Below, in pieces: positions 35,948 through 44,780 of a DNA stretch of 64,000 bases. This stretch comes from Streptomyces xylophagus (GTDB taxonomy: Bacteria; Actinomycetota; Actinomycetes; Streptomycetales; Streptomycetaceae), in NCBI RefSeq assembly GCF_000716435.1, contig NZ_JNWO01000032.1, positions 72,089 to 136,088 of the forward strand, written 5' to 3'. Position 1 is the first letter of the stretch; every line of letters begins with the position of its first letter. The position numbers and the translations under genes are program-made. The notes under the pieces are model-generated. The model ran no database searches. It was not told the origin of the DNA and saw nothing but the letters and a program-made list of their open reading frames with translations.

Positions 35948-37273
35948 ATGACCACGACGGGGGAAGACCATGCCACGGCTCGGGGAGGGCCGTGGTGGTG
36001 GACCAGGTGGCGTAGTGCGGTGCTGGACGCGGTGCTCGCGGTGGTGTCCGCGGCGGAGTGCGGTGCGGAAGGGGTGCGGTTCGCTCGGGACGCGGGGGTT
36101 CCGGCGGCCGTGGGTGTCGTGTTCGGGGTGCTGGCCGGGTCCGCGCTGATCGTCCGGCGGAAGTGGCCGATCGCCGTTGTCCTTGTTTCTATCGCCATCA
36201 CCCCGGCCCAGATGGGCTACCTGATGGGCATCGTGGGGCTGTACACCCTCGCCGCGTCCGAACTGCCGCGCCGGATCATCGGGTCGCTGGCCGGGATGTC
36301 GTTCCTCGGGATGCTGATCGTCATGTTCGTGCGGGTACGGCAGGACATGCAGCGGGGGACGTGGGAACTGGGGGACTGGTTCGTTCCGTTCGCCTCGATC
36401 ACCACCGCGGTCGGGATGACCGCGCCGCCCGTGCTGCTCGGGCTGTACGTGGGTGCGCGGCGACGGTTGATGGAGAGCCTTCGGGAACGGGCGGACAGCT
36501 TGGAGCGGGAACTCCAACTCCTTGCCGAGCGCGCCGAGGAGCGGGCGGAGTGGGCGCGGGGTGAGGAGCGGACCCGGATCGCTCGGGAGATGCATGACGT
36601 CGTCGCGCATCGGGTGAGTCTGATGGTTGTGCATGCTGCCGCTCTTCAGGCCGTTGCCCGGAAGGATCCGGAGAAGGCCGTCAAGAACGCTGCCCTGGTT
36701 GGGGATATGGGGCGGCAGGCGCTCACCGAGTTGCGGGAGATGCTCGGGGTGCTGCGGAGCGGGGACGGGGCGGGTGTGCGGGAGCGGGCCGCCGTGCCGC
36801 TGGTCGCGGTGGGGGTGGCTGCCGCCGCGGCGGCCTCTCGGGCCGTGGGTGACGAGGGCGCCGTGGGCGCGGGTGACGGGCCCTGTCTGTCGGACGTGGA
36901 CGAGTTGCTGGGGCAGTCCGCGGCGGCCGGGATGGTTGTCGACCTGTCGGTGGAGGGGGTGAGCCGGTCGTACGCGGCGGAGATCGAGCAGACCGCGTAC
37001 CGGGTGGTCCAGGAGGCGTTGACCAACGTCCACAAGCACGCGGCGGGCGCGAAGACGCATGTGCGGCTTGCGCACCGGGTGTCGGAGATCGCTATGCAGG
37101 TCGAGAACGAACCGCCGCCCGAGCTTGCGTCTGCTTCGGCTGCGGGGCTTCCGTCCGGGGGGAACGGGCTGGTGGGGATGCGGGAGCGGGTGCTTGCGTT
37201 GGGCGGGGTGTTTGTTTCGGGGCCTACGGATGCGGGTGGGTTTCGGGTTTCGGCGGTTATTCCGGCGGTTTGA
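35948..37273 (+). CDS. Sensor histidine kinase (NarL/DesK type), orphan
   Basis: 441 residues. Four to five membrane helices occupy about 20-175, followed by a coiled coil and the HisKA_3 box ERTRIAREMHDVVAHRVSLMVVHA with the phospho-His near 215. The HATPase part is VVQEALTNVHKHA (N-box) and GNGLVGMRERVLALGG (G-box). An Ala/Gly-rich insert (VAVGVAAAAAASRAVGDEGAVGAGDG) sits between. No response regulator gene lies next to it, so its partner is elsewhere. Confidence 0.9.
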   Translation: MTTTGEDHATARGGPWWWTRWRSAVLDAVLAVVSAAECGAEGVRFARDAGVPAAVGVVFGVLAGSALIVRRKWPIAVVLVSIAITPAQMGYLMGIVGLYTLAASELPRRIIGSLAGMSFLGMLIVMFVRVRQDMQRGTWELGDWFVPFASITTAVGMTAPPVLLGLYVGARRRLMESLRERADSLERELQLLAERAEERAEWARGEERTRIAREMHDVVAHRVSLMVVHAAALQAVARKDPEKAVKNAALVGDMGRQALTELREMLGVLRSGDGAGVRERAAVPLVAVGVAAAAAASRAVGDEGAVGAGDGPCLSDVDELLGQSAAAGMVVDLSVEGVSRSYAAEIEQTAYRVVQEALTNVHKHAAGAKTHVRLAHRVSEIAMQVENEPPPELASASAAGLPSGGNGLVGMRERVLALGGVFVSGPTDAGGFRVSAVIPAV

Positions 37274-37320
37274 GGCTGCGGTCGGCCGTGGGTGGGTCGC
37301 CTGCGGTTCGGTGGTGGGTC

Positions 37321-37432
37321 GGGGCCGCGTCGGGGGGTATCCGTCCTCGGAACGGCGCGGAATCGGTCGCTTACCAACTCGGCCGTGTTGACGCGCCAAC
37401 CGCTGCGGGCGGACACCCCCCGACGCGGCCCC
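37321..37432. repeat. Long inverted repeat between two genes
   Basis: Arms of 23 bp (37321-37343 and 37410-37432) match at 22 positions, beginning GGGGCCGCGTCGGGGGGT on the left. The loop is 66 bases. It lies in the 248-base gap between the histidine kinase and the convergent SUKH-3 gene. It could fold as a very stable hairpin, or be a small MITE-like element. Confidence 0.75.
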
Positions 37433-37521
37433 TTCTCGCCGTACGCGGCTGACGGTCCCGGCTTCGGACGCCGCTCACGGTCCTACGGCCGTCTCGGTGG
37501 TGGAAGCCTGTCTGTCGCGGG

Positions 37522-38016
37522 TCAGCCCGCCGTCAGCCGTACCGGTTCTATGCCTGAAATCAGTGCGGCGAGGGCCTGGTCGATGTCGGGGCCCAGGTAC
37601 CAGTCGCCGGTGTGGTCCAGGGCGTAGACGCGGCCCTCGGTGTCGATGGCTAGGAGGGACTGGGTGTCGGGTTCCTCGCCCAAGGGGCTGACGTCGGTGT
37701 CCAGGGCGCGGCCGAGGTCGCCGAGGGTGCGGGCCATGTGGAGGCCGTGCAGGGGGTCCAGGTGGAGGGCCGCGGGGGCGATCTGGCGGCCGGGGCCGGG
37801 GGGTGTGATGTGCAGGCCGCCGAATTCGGCCCAGACCTCTACGGCCGCCGGGAAGACGGCGTGCTGGTGGCCGGCGGGGGAGGTGTGGTCGCGCAGGGTG
37901 TCCGCCCAGATCTCGGCCTGTTTTATGTCCCAGCGGCCGGGCTGCCAGCCGGCGGCGCGCAGGGCGGCGTCCACGGGTACGGAGAAGCGCGTGGAGGAGT
38001 GGCGGTCGGCTTGCAT
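37522..38016 (-). CDS. SUKH-3 domain immunity-type protein
   Basis: 164 residues from ATG 38016 (GAAGGG just upstream; ATG 38040 lacks one). FSVPVDAALRAAGWQPGR, FPAAVEVWAEFGGLHI, LGEEPDTQSLLAIDTEGRVYALDHTGDWYLG are the SUKH-3 pattern. SUKH proteins bind and neutralise nucleic-acid-damaging toxins of polymorphic toxin systems. The gene upstream on the same strand encodes a YwqJ-type deaminase, the usual partner. Confidence 0.82.
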   Translation of the reverse strand: MQADRHSSTRFSVPVDAALRAAGWQPGRWDIKQAEIWADTLRDHTSPAGHQHAVFPAAVEVWAEFGGLHITPPGPGRQIAPAALHLDPLHGLHMARTLGDLGRALDTDVSPLGEEPDTQSLLAIDTEGRVYALDHTGDWYLGPDIDQALAALISGIEPVRLTAG

Positions 38017-38080
38017 CTGCCCTTCGATCGTCGGCGACATGGGATGCGTGCTGGTGCTGCTTCGTGCGGAGAGGGGGGTG

Positions 38081-38608
38081 TCAGCCGTTTTCCGTCGTGG
38101 GGTCCACGACGCGGACGCCGAAGTGGGCGCTCAGGGCTGCGCAGGCCCGGCAGGGTGTGGCGAAGCTGCCGTGCAGGGGGTCGCCGTCCTCGCGGATGCG
38201 GCGGGCGGTGAGCTTGGCCTGCTTGAGGGTCTTGCGGGCCTCGCCGCTGGTCATCGGCTTGCGCGCGGCGCGCTTGCTGCGCTCGGCGTCGGCGGCGGCG
38301 ATGTGGCGGGAGATCAAGATCGCCTCGGCGCAGCGGCCGGTGAAACGGTCGCGCTGGGCGCTGGTGAGGGTGTCGAGGAAGTCCTGCACGAGTGGGTGCA
38401 GGGCGGGTGCCTGGTCGCTGCGGGCGGCTGTGCCGGTGAGGGTTTCGCCGCGTACGGAGAGGGCGGCGGCGACGGTCGGAAGTATGCCGTCACGGCGGTG
38501 GTTGAGGGCGGGCGCGTGGGCCGCCCCGGTGGCGCTCCAGCCGACCCGTGGGTCGCCGGACGGCCCGGTGTGCGCCCCGGTGTGCGGCCCCGTCTGTGTC
38601 GCGTTCAT
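38081..38608 (-). CDS. YwqJ-related putative deaminase (toxin-type)
   Basis: 175 residues from ATG 38608, with GGGAGGGG about 9 bases upstream; ATG 38617 is too close to that site. The deaminase zinc motif is visible as CAE (93-95) and PCRAC (152-156), with catalytic Glu95. The N-terminus is Gly/His/Pro-rich with no export signal. YwqJ deaminases are known as C-terminal toxin modules acting on nucleic acid or nucleotides; here it is a free protein next to a SUKH-3 immunity-type gene, separated by 64 bases. Whether it is toxic is unknown. Confidence 0.78.
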   Translation of the reverse strand: MNATQTGPHTGAHTGPSGDPRVGWSATGAAHAPALNHRRDGILPTVAAALSVRGETLTGTAARSDQAPALHPLVQDFLDTLTSAQRDRFTGRCAEAILISRHIAAADAERSKRAARKPMTSGEARKTLKQAKLTARRIREDGDPLHGSFATPCRACAALSAHFGVRVVDPTTENG

Positions 38609-38724
38609 GATCGTCATCCCCTCCCGAGCATCCCCCGGAAGGACACAGAGTGCCAAATGCCGTGCCTGGTGCGGTAGCTGGGGCGCCGCGACACGCCCGG
38701 GCTTCGGCGGGCTGTCACGGCGGG

Positions 38725-38739
38725 GTGACGGCTGGTCAC
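38725..38739. promoter_or_regulatory. Small dyad in the divergent gap before the SMI1/KNR4 fusion gene
   Basis: GTGAC-GGCTG-GTCAC in the 348-base gap 38609-38956, between the divergent deaminase and WHH/SUKH genes. A possible operator. Nothing else in this gap looks like a gene. Confidence 0.35.
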
Positions 38740-38956
38740 GGAAGAGGGGGCCCGGCCGACCGCCGCCGGTGACCGGTGTCGCCGTACCGCATAGGCTGTC
38801 CGCACCGCGATCCGCGCGGTCGGCCCACGCGGTCGACGCGTGGAGACAGCCGAACGAAGACGTCGACAAGACGAGACAGTCGATACGGGGCACAGCAGGT
38901 CAAGTTGGATATTTGGCCGCTGTGGGTCGTACTGAATGCCGCAGGGGGCAACCGCC

Positions 38957-39973
38957 ATGACGACAGGTCGGCTCGGGCAACAAGCCGCGCCACCGAACGC
39001 GGCCTACGCCGGGCAGGTCGTGCACTTCCCGGACCCGGTCCGGGCGGCCCGTCACCCCAGAGGGGTGCGGATGGACGAGCACGGCTACCCCGAGTTCTCG
39101 CCGTACGCCCGCGCGGCCGCGGAGATCGCCGAGCCGCCGGAGGGCTTCGGCGTCGACGAACTGCGCCTGACGGACTACGTGTCGGCGAACGCGGCCCTCG
39201 CCGCGACCGGTCACGAACTGTGGGACACGGTGCCCGCGGTGGCCACCCCGCACGGCTGGACCTGGCACCACGTGGTCGGCACCCGGCGCCTCGAACTCGT
39301 CCCCGTGGACGTGAAGGCGCTGCTGCGGCACCACGGCGGGATCGCCACGGCGGCCGTCGACCACACCAAGCGCGGTACCCGCCCGCTCCAGGAGACCCGC
39401 CCCGCCCACTTCGGGCTCCCGAAGTCGACGGTGGCCGTGACCGAGGCGCAGGTGCAGGGCGTCGAGGAGGACCTCGGCTACCGACTCCCCGGCGCCTACC
39501 GGTCGTTCCTCAAGGCGGCCGGCGGCAGCGCGCCCGTCGGCGCCGCGCTGGACGCCGAGTTGGGGCTGCTCATCGACCAGCCGTTCTTCACGGTGCGCGA
39601 CGAGGCGGCCGTCAACGACCTCGTCTACGTCAACAAATGCCTGCGCGACCATCTCACCAAGGACTACCTGGGTGTTGGTTTCGTCCAGGGCGGCCTGCTC
39701 GCCGTGAAGGTCAAGGGCCAGCGGATCGGTTCCGTGTGGTTCTGCGCCTACGACGACGCCCGCGACGTCGACCCGTCCTGGGCACCGGCCGCCCGCGTGG
39801 AGCGGCTGCTGCTGCCCGTCGGGGACGACTTCGACCAGTTCCTCGGCCGACTCGCGGGAAATCCACCGGAGTTGGAGACGGTGGCGAATCTGATGGTGGA
39901 CGGCGGGTTCGCGCGGTCGGTGCCGGTGGCGGCCACGTCGTCCTCCGCTTCCGCGGCTTCGGTGGGGGAGTGA
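38957..39973 (+). CDS. WHH-nuclease-like domain fused to SMI1/KNR4 (SUKH) immunity domain
   Basis: 338 residues from ATG 38957 (CAGGGGG nine bases upstream). Residues about 40-155 follow the pattern of WHH-clade HNH/EndoVII toxins: YPEFSPYA, a DYVSANAAL stretch, GWTWHHV (WHH 103-105), ELVP (113-116) and RHHGGI (124-129). The His usually found in the LVPxxxH position is Lys120, so activity may be lost. Residues about 160-310 are SMI1/KNR4: VEEDLGYRLPGAYRSFLKAAGG and later GSVWFCAYDD. No secretion signal. Eight bases before the next gene, so in one operon with the deaminase/SUKH-4 protein. Confidence 0.75.
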   Translation: MTTGRLGQQAAPPNAAYAGQVVHFPDPVRAARHPRGVRMDEHGYPEFSPYARAAAEIAEPPEGFGVDELRLTDYVSANAALAATGHELWDTVPAVATPHGWTWHHVVGTRRLELVPVDVKALLRHHGGIATAAVDHTKRGTRPLQETRPAHFGLPKSTVAVTEAQVQGVEEDLGYRLPGAYRSFLKAAGGSAPVGAALDAELGLLIDQPFFTVRDEAAVNDLVYVNKCLRDHLTKDYLGVGFVQGGLLAVKVKGQRIGSVWFCAYDDARDVDPSWAPAARVERLLLPVGDDFDQFLGRLAGNPPELETVANLMVDGGFARSVPVAATSSSASAASVGE

Positions 39974-39981
39974 ACTGAACG

Positions 39982-42900
39982 ATGGTGACCTTCGCGCAGG
40001 CGCAGGAGCGCGCCGAGGAATGGATCAACGGCGATGTGCCGTCGTACCAGCATCGCGAGGTGCGGGTGCGGGAGTTCGAACTCGGCTTCGTGGTCTGGGC
40101 CGAGGACCGCGCCGACGGGCCGCGTTCGGACGGCGGCGCGCAGCGGCTGGTGCTCGCCCGCGACAGCGGCGAGGCCACGCTGTGGCCCGCGCTGCCGGTG
40201 GGTGAGGTCATCCGCCGTTACGAGGAGGAGTACGGCCGCGCCGACGAGGTCGCCGACGCGGTACCGGTCGCTTCCGCGCGGGTGGACCTGAACCAGACCT
40301 CGTTCCTGTTGAGTCCGCCGGAGTGGTTGCAGGAGGCGGCGGACAAGCTGGGGATTCCGGATCGGCGGGGAGCGGGAACGTCGGTCGGGGGCGCGGGAGT
40401 TGCGCTATCGCCATCGCCATCGCCATCGCCATCGCCATCGCTATCGCCATCGCCATCGCCATCGGCTCCGGCTGCCGCTTCGATTTCCGCTCCGGCCGCC
40501 CGTTCGCTGCCGGAGACGCAGGCCGGGGTGCCGACTTCTCCGGCGTGGCCGGACGCCGGTGGGTCCGGGGCGCAGGACGCGCACGGCGTGCCTGCCGGGG
40601 CCACTCCCTGGGCGGGGACCGACACCAACGCGGATGCCGGCGAGGACCGTTCGGTACCGCTGCCCGCGACCGTGTTCGCTCCGCCGCTGAACGAGCCCGC
40701 CGACAAGACCCCGGCCGATGCCGAGACCGCCCTGATGTCCGGCGGCAGCCAACTCCCGCCCACAGCAGTGGCACCGGCGATGGGGGAGCCCAACGCCGGT
40801 GGTGGGGTGGGGGGTTCGCGGGGGCCGGGCGGTGGACCTGGTGATGGGCCCGGCGCGGTGCAGGGCAATACGCCGCGTCCGTACGGTTATCCGCAGGGCC
40901 AGGGGGCTCAGGGGCCTGGTGGTCCGTCGACCTACGGGTATCCCCAGGGGCAGGGGCAGGGGCAGGGTGCTCCGGGTACCCCGCCGCCTCCGGGTGGTCC
41001 GCAGGGTGTGTCTTCGCCGGGTTCGTCGTCGTACGGGTATCCCCAGGGGGCTGGCGCTCCGGGTGGTCCGCCGCCGCCTCCGGGTGGTCCGCAGGGTGCG
41101 TCTTCTCCGGGCCCGTCGTCGTACGGGTATCCCCAAGGGGCGGGTGCTCCGGGGGGTCCGCCTCCGCCCGGTGGTCCGCAGGGTGCGCCCTCGCCGGGGT
41201 CGTCCGCCTACGGGTATCCGCAGGGGCCGGGCGGTGCCGGTAACGTGCCGCCTCCTCCCGGTGGGCCCGGTGTGCCGGGGCGGGCGCTCGCGTCCAACGC
41301 CGAGGACATCGCCGATGCCGCCACCAGCAAGGCGGCGCCTCCGCCGCGCCGGGCGCGGGGTGGCGGTTCGGTCACGCCTCCGCCGCCGGGTGCGCCGGGG
41401 ACGCCGGGTGCGCGGCCGGGCGGTGCGCCTGGCTCGCCTCCGCCGCCGCCCGGTGGGTATGTGGCGACGCAGATGGTCTCGGCGCTTGGTCCGGAGGGGC
41501 CGGAGGGGGCGGCCGGTGCCGGTCCCGGTGCGCCGCAGCCGCCTGGCCCGCCTGGTGCGCCGAACACTCCCGGTGGTCCGCCTCCGGGTGGGTTTGACCA
41601 TGCGGCGACGATGCTTGCCGACCCGGGGCAGAGGGGGCCTGCGGGTCCGGGTGCTCCGCAGGCGCCCGGTGCCCCTGGTGTGCCGCGTGCGCCCGGTGCC
41701 GTCGGCGTTCCCGGCACGCCCGGTGGACCCGGCGCGCCGCAGGCGCCGAACGCCCCCGCGATGCCCGGTGCCCCCGGTTCGCAGGGCGGCGCCCCCGGTG
41801 CCGTACACCACGCGGAGACCGTGTTGGCCGCGCCTCCGGTGGGTGGGCCCGGGGTGCCTCCGGCGCCGCAATTCCCGGGTGCGCCCGGTGCGTTGGGGGC
41901 GCCCGGGATGCCTCCGGGTGCGGTGCCGCCCGGTGCGATGGCGCCTCCGGGGCAGCCGATGCCCGGGCAGGGACACGCCATGCCGGCGCCGGGGCAGCCC
42001 TTCCCGGGTCAGCAGCAGCCTGCCTACGGTTATCCGCAGCAGGGGCAGCCGACCGTAGGGCCGGGATATCAGGCCGTGTTGCGGTACCGCGCGCCGGACG
42101 GTTCCGAGCAGCAGCTGATCCGGCGGTCCGCGCCGGGGACGCCGCATCCGGAGTGGCAGATCTTCCACGAGCTGCGGGGCATGAACATCCCGCCGGACCA
42201 AGTCCTGGAACTGCACACGGAGTTGGAGTCGTGTGAGCTCCCGGGTGCCTACTGCGCGCGGATGATCCGCGAACAGTGGCCGCAGGCCCGCATCGCGAGC
42301 ATCGCGCCGTACGGCACGGATCACGCGAGCCGGCAGCAGGGGATGCGGGAACTCCTCACCCACCAGGGCGAGTTGCACCAGGTCGCCGACGGGCCGGCCC
42401 GACTCGCCCCGGTGCGGGCGCCGTTGCCGCCGGTGCAGTCGACTCCGCCGATCCCGCCGGAGGCGATCGCGCAGGAACTGGCGGGCGCCTTCGGGCCGGG
42501 TGTGTTCCGGTTCGAGCAGGCGGCCGTGTCCCGGCAGGGTGTGCCGCCGATCGTGGCGCACACGCTGGTCGCGGCGGGGCTGCCGATGGACATGGGCCCG
42601 TTCTTCTGGGCACAGGCCCAACCGGGCCGCCCGGTACCGACGTTGGCCGAACTCGCGCAGGAGCGCGGGGTGCGGCCGTCCGCCGACGCGGGCTCGTACC
42701 TCGTCATGGGCAGCGACTTCGGCCGCGCGATCTGCGTCCAGTACGGCACGGCCAACATCGTCGCGGTGCCCGTGGAGGCGGGGCCGGGCGGTGCGCCCGT
42801 ACCGCCGCAGTTCGTGAACACGGGGCTGCCCGAGTTCGCGCGCTGTCTGGCGCTGCTCGGCCGGATGTGGCGACTGCGGTACGGGCTCAACCAGGAGCAG

Positions 42901-43020
42901 GCGGGCCGGTGGACCGTCGACTTCCAGGCGCAGCTCGCTTCGCTGGATCCGGCGGCGCTGGGATCGCCGGAGAGCTGGTGGTCCGTGTTGCTGGAGCAGA
43001 TGTGGGACGGGTTGTTGTAG
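39982..43020 (+). CDS. Large Pro/Gly-rich protein with deaminase-like and SUKH-4 domains
   Basis: 1012 residues, ATG 39982 behind GGGGGAG. N-terminal globular region (1-130, [16 protein letters not shown]... [15 protein letters not shown]) resembles YrhB/Imm35-type immunity domains (low certainty). A disordered part of about 560 residues follows, with SP repeats, YGYPQG repeats and PGAP runs. At about 694-800 a deaminase-like domain has HTE (744-746) and a CELPGAYC cysteine pair (about 752-759), and [13 protein letters not shown]. The end (about 820-1012) is SUKH-4-like: [10 protein letters not shown] and [17 protein letters not shown]. It may be a scaffold or a self-protected toxin; no export signal is seen. 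Confidence 0.75.
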   Translation: MVTFAQAQERAEEWINGDVPSYQHREVRVREFELGFVVWAEDRADGPRSDGGAQRLVLARDSGEATLWPALPVGEVIRRYEEEYGRADEVADAVPVASARVDLNQTSFLLSPPEWLQEAADKLGIPDRRGAGTSVGGAGVALSPSPSPSPSPSLSPSPSPSAPAAASISAPAARSLPETQAGVPTSPAWPDAGGSGAQDAHGVPAGATPWAGTDTNADAGEDRSVPLPATVFAPPLNEPADKTPADAETALMSGGSQLPPTAVAPAMGEPNAGGGVGGSRGPGGGPGDGPGAVQGNTPRPYGYPQGQGAQGPGGPSTYGYPQGQGQGQGAPGTPPPPGGPQGVSSPGSSSYGYPQGAGAPGGPPPPPGGPQGASSPGPSSYGYPQGAGAPGGPPPPGGPQGAPSPGSSAYGYPQGPGGAGNVPPPPGGPGVPGRALASNAEDIADAATSKAAPPPRRARGGGSVTPPPPGAPGTPGARPGGAPGSPPPPPGGYVATQMVSALGPEGPEGAAGAGPGAPQPPGPPGAPNTPGGPPPGGFDHAATMLADPGQRGPAGPGAPQAPGAPGVPRAPGAVGVPGTPGGPGAPQAPNAPAMPGAPGSQGGAPGAVHHAETVLAAPPVGGPGVPPAPQFPGAPGALGAPGMPPGAVPPGAMAPPGQPMPGQGHAMPAPGQPFPGQQQPAYGYPQQGQPTVGPGYQAVLRYRAPDGSEQQLIRRSAPGTPHPEWQIFHELRGMNIPPDQVLELHTELESCELPGAYCARMIREQWPQARIASIAPYGTDHASRQQGMRELLTHQGELHQVADGPARLAPVRAPLPPVQSTPPIPPEAIAQELAGAFGPGVFRFEQAAVSRQGVPPIVAHTLVAAGLPMDMGPFFWAQAQPGRPVPTLAELAQERGVRPSADAGSYLVMGSDFGRAICVQYGTANIVAVPVEAGPGGAPVPPQFVNTGLPEFARCLALLGRMWRLRYGLNQEQAGRWTVDFQAQLASLDPAALGSPESWWSVLLEQMWDGLL
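40405..40464 (+). repeat. Hexanucleotide microsatellite inside the SUKH-4 protein gene
   Basis: Ten units of CYATCG (eight CCATCG, two CTATCG). They encode Ser-Pro dipeptides, with Leu in two. Six-base units keep the frame, so unit gain or loss would change only the length of the disordered linker. Confidence 0.9.
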
Positions 43021-43038
43021 TAGTCGCTTTCTGAACGG

Positions 43039-43078
43039 AAGGGCCGGACCCGGTTGCGTGATCGGGCCCGGCCCTTTT
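43039..43078 (+). terminator. Terminator after the SUKH-4 protein gene
   Basis: Arms 43039-43052 (AAGGGCCGGACCCG) and 43063-43076, 13 of 14 pairs, 10-base loop, ending in TTTT. It lies 18 bases after the stop codon, a textbook intrinsic terminator. Confidence 0.88.
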
Positions 43079-43217
43079 GTGCGCCTGTGGTCGTTCACGT
43101 TCGCGTGATGCCCGTGACCTGTCTGCGGAGTGTCGCGTTATGAACCCTTATGCCCGATACATCAAGATATGCGCGAAATCATCATTTCGTGTCCGTCGGG
43201 TGGAGAGGGGTTCCAGG

Positions 43218-44105
43218 ATGAGCAGCGCGTCGGTGTCGTCACGTGGCTTCGTGGCAGTACGGGGGCGCGGCTACCGCCCCGACCAGGTCGACGCATACGC
43301 GGCGGCGCTCTCGCAGCACCGGGACGCCGCCTGGGAACGGGCCGCGCGGCTGACCGTATTGGCCAAGGACATGGAGGCGGACGCCGAGCGGCTGCGGGAG
43401 ACGGTGGCAGGGCTCGCCCCGCAGACGTACGAGACGCTCGGGGAGCGGGCGCGGCGGCTGTTCGAGCTGGGGGAGGAAGAGGCCGCCGCCGTACGGGAGT
43501 CCGCGCGGCTCGCGGCGCGGGAAGAGGTCGCGCGGGCCGAGGCGCGCGCCGCGAGCGTGCTTCAGGCGGCGCGCGATGACGCGGACGCGCTCCGTGCGGA
43601 GGTCGAGGAACGTGCCCGTCAGCGGCTCCTCGCGGCTCGTGCCGAGGCCGACGACATGCGCATCGGCGCTCGGCGGGAGGTGAAGGAGGGGCGTACGGAG
43701 GCGCTGGCCGCGTTGCGTGAGGTGCGGCAGCGGACCGCCGGGATGTTGGGGGAGCAGGCGAAGGAGCATGCGGAGCGGTGGGCGGAGGCGGAGCGCTTCG
43801 CGGAGGAGCGTGCTGTTGCCCTGGACGCGCAGTGCGCCGAGCGGGTGGCGCGGGCGGAGGCTGCGTTGGTCGAGGCTCAACAGGCCTTCGCTGACGCGGA
43901 GTTGTCGGATCGGCGGCGGCAGGAGGAGGCGGGGGAGCGGGCTGCGGAGGTGGTGGCGGAGGCGCGGGTGCGGGCGGAGCGGGTTGCCCGCGATACCGAG
44001 CGGGTGCTGCGTGAGCACGGGGAGACATGGGACGACGTACAGGCGCATATGGATCATGTGCGGAGTAGTTTGACTGCGCTTACCGGGCGGGCGGCGGCCG
44101 AGTGA
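43218..44105 (+). CDS. DivIVA-like coiled-coil protein
   Basis: 295 residues from ATG 43218 (GGAGAGGGG upstream); the open frame extends left without a better start. RGFVAVRGRGYRPDQVDAYAAALSQHRD is the DivIVA/Wag31-type N-terminal membrane-targeting and dimer segment. The rest is one long Ala/Glu/Arg coiled coil. Such proteins, often misnamed cellulose-binding in databases, act as cytoskeletal scaffolds in Streptomyces, like Scy or FilP. Role in polar growth is plausible but not proven here. Confidence 0.8.
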   Translation: MSSASVSSRGFVAVRGRGYRPDQVDAYAAALSQHRDAAWERAARLTVLAKDMEADAERLRETVAGLAPQTYETLGERARRLFELGEEEAAAVRESARLAAREEVARAEARAASVLQAARDDADALRAEVEERARQRLLAARAEADDMRIGARREVKEGRTEALAALREVRQRTAGMLGEQAKEHAERWAEAERFAEERAVALDAQCAERVARAEAALVEAQQAFADAELSDRRRQEEAGERAAEVVAEARVRAERVARDTERVLREHGETWDDVQAHMDHVRSSLTALTGRAAAE

Positions 44106-44143
44106 AGGAGGGGCGCGGTTGTGGTCATGTGCAGGCCGGTGGG

Positions 44144-44170
44144 GGCTGGTCGCGCAGTTCCCCGCGCCCC
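44144..44170 (-). repeat. 27-bp dispersed intergenic element, copy C (inverted)
   Basis: Exact reverse complement of the copies at 4967 and 14628, 38 bases after the coiled-coil gene and 31 before the end of the convergent hypothetical gene. Confidence 0.75.
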
Positions 44171-44201
44171 TGAGGTGGGGACAGGCGTCCGGCGTTCTAA
44201 G

Positions 44202-44780
44202 TCACGGGTGATCTGCGCAGCACGGGGTCGGGTTGGGGACCTCGAACGGGGCCAGGGTGTTGGCCGCTGCCGGGACCAGGGCCAGTACCAGGTGGCCCTC
44301 GCGCCATTCCGGGCGTACGTGGTCCTGGGTGTGTACGGGGGTGACGGGGTCCGGGGTCTCGCCCGATGTCGCGCCGACCACGATCACTCGGTCGATCGCC
44401 GTCAGTTCGAGTAGGTCGGACAGGGGGATCGTCCCCGTGAGGAGTTCCGCGCCGGGGAACAGGACCGCTCGGCCCGAGCGGCGGGCGGTGTGCTCGGTGG
44501 CGGCCTGGGCGGCGGCTTCGTGATCGCCCAGGTGTGTATCCGACTCCGTCAGCCGTTGCCACGCCTTCTCCGCCGCCCCGGCATCCGGCAACTCCAGGGA
44601 TACGGCCGTTCCTCTGCGCGTGTCCGTCCGGATCAGGTGGGTGCAGGCGACCGTGCCCGACGGTAGCGCGAGTGTGGTCATGAGGTCGCGGATGAGGTGG
44701 TCGGCCTCGCGGAGGGTCGTCGTGCCGGCGTCCAGCCCCAGGACGGGGTGGACGCCGGACGGGTCGTAGGACGTGGTCAT
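44202..44780 (-). CDS. Hypothetical protein coupled to the PHP-domain gene
   Basis: 192 residues; ATG 44780 overlaps the stop of the PHP gene (ATGA). Soluble, no signal. LREADHLIRDLMTTLALPSGTVACTHLIRTDT and RAVLFPGAELLTGTIPLSDLLELTAIDRVIVVGA suggest an alpha/beta fold; it ends CCADHP, with a Cys-Cys pair that could bind metal. I do not recognise the family. Coupling to an exported metal-dependent phosphoesterase-like protein is the only clue to its job. Confidence 0.7.
   Translation of the reverse strand: MTTSYDPSGVHPVLGLDAGTTTLREADHLIRDLMTTLALPSGTVACTHLIRTDTRRGTAVSLELPDAGAAEKAWQRLTESDTHLGDHEAAAQAATEHTARRSGRAVLFPGAELLTGTIPLSDLLELTAIDRVIVVGATSGETPDPVTPVHTQDHVRPEWREGHLVLALVPAAANTLAPFEVPNPTPCCADHP

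Noticed and set aside
40405..40464. CRISPR-like array
   Set aside because: Units are 6 bases with no spacers, inside a coding frame; a microsatellite.
41208..41981. Collagen-like Gly/Pro/Ala frame on the minus strand
   Set aside because: Antisense reading of the Pro/Gly linker in the SUKH-4 protein gene; no start site or signal.
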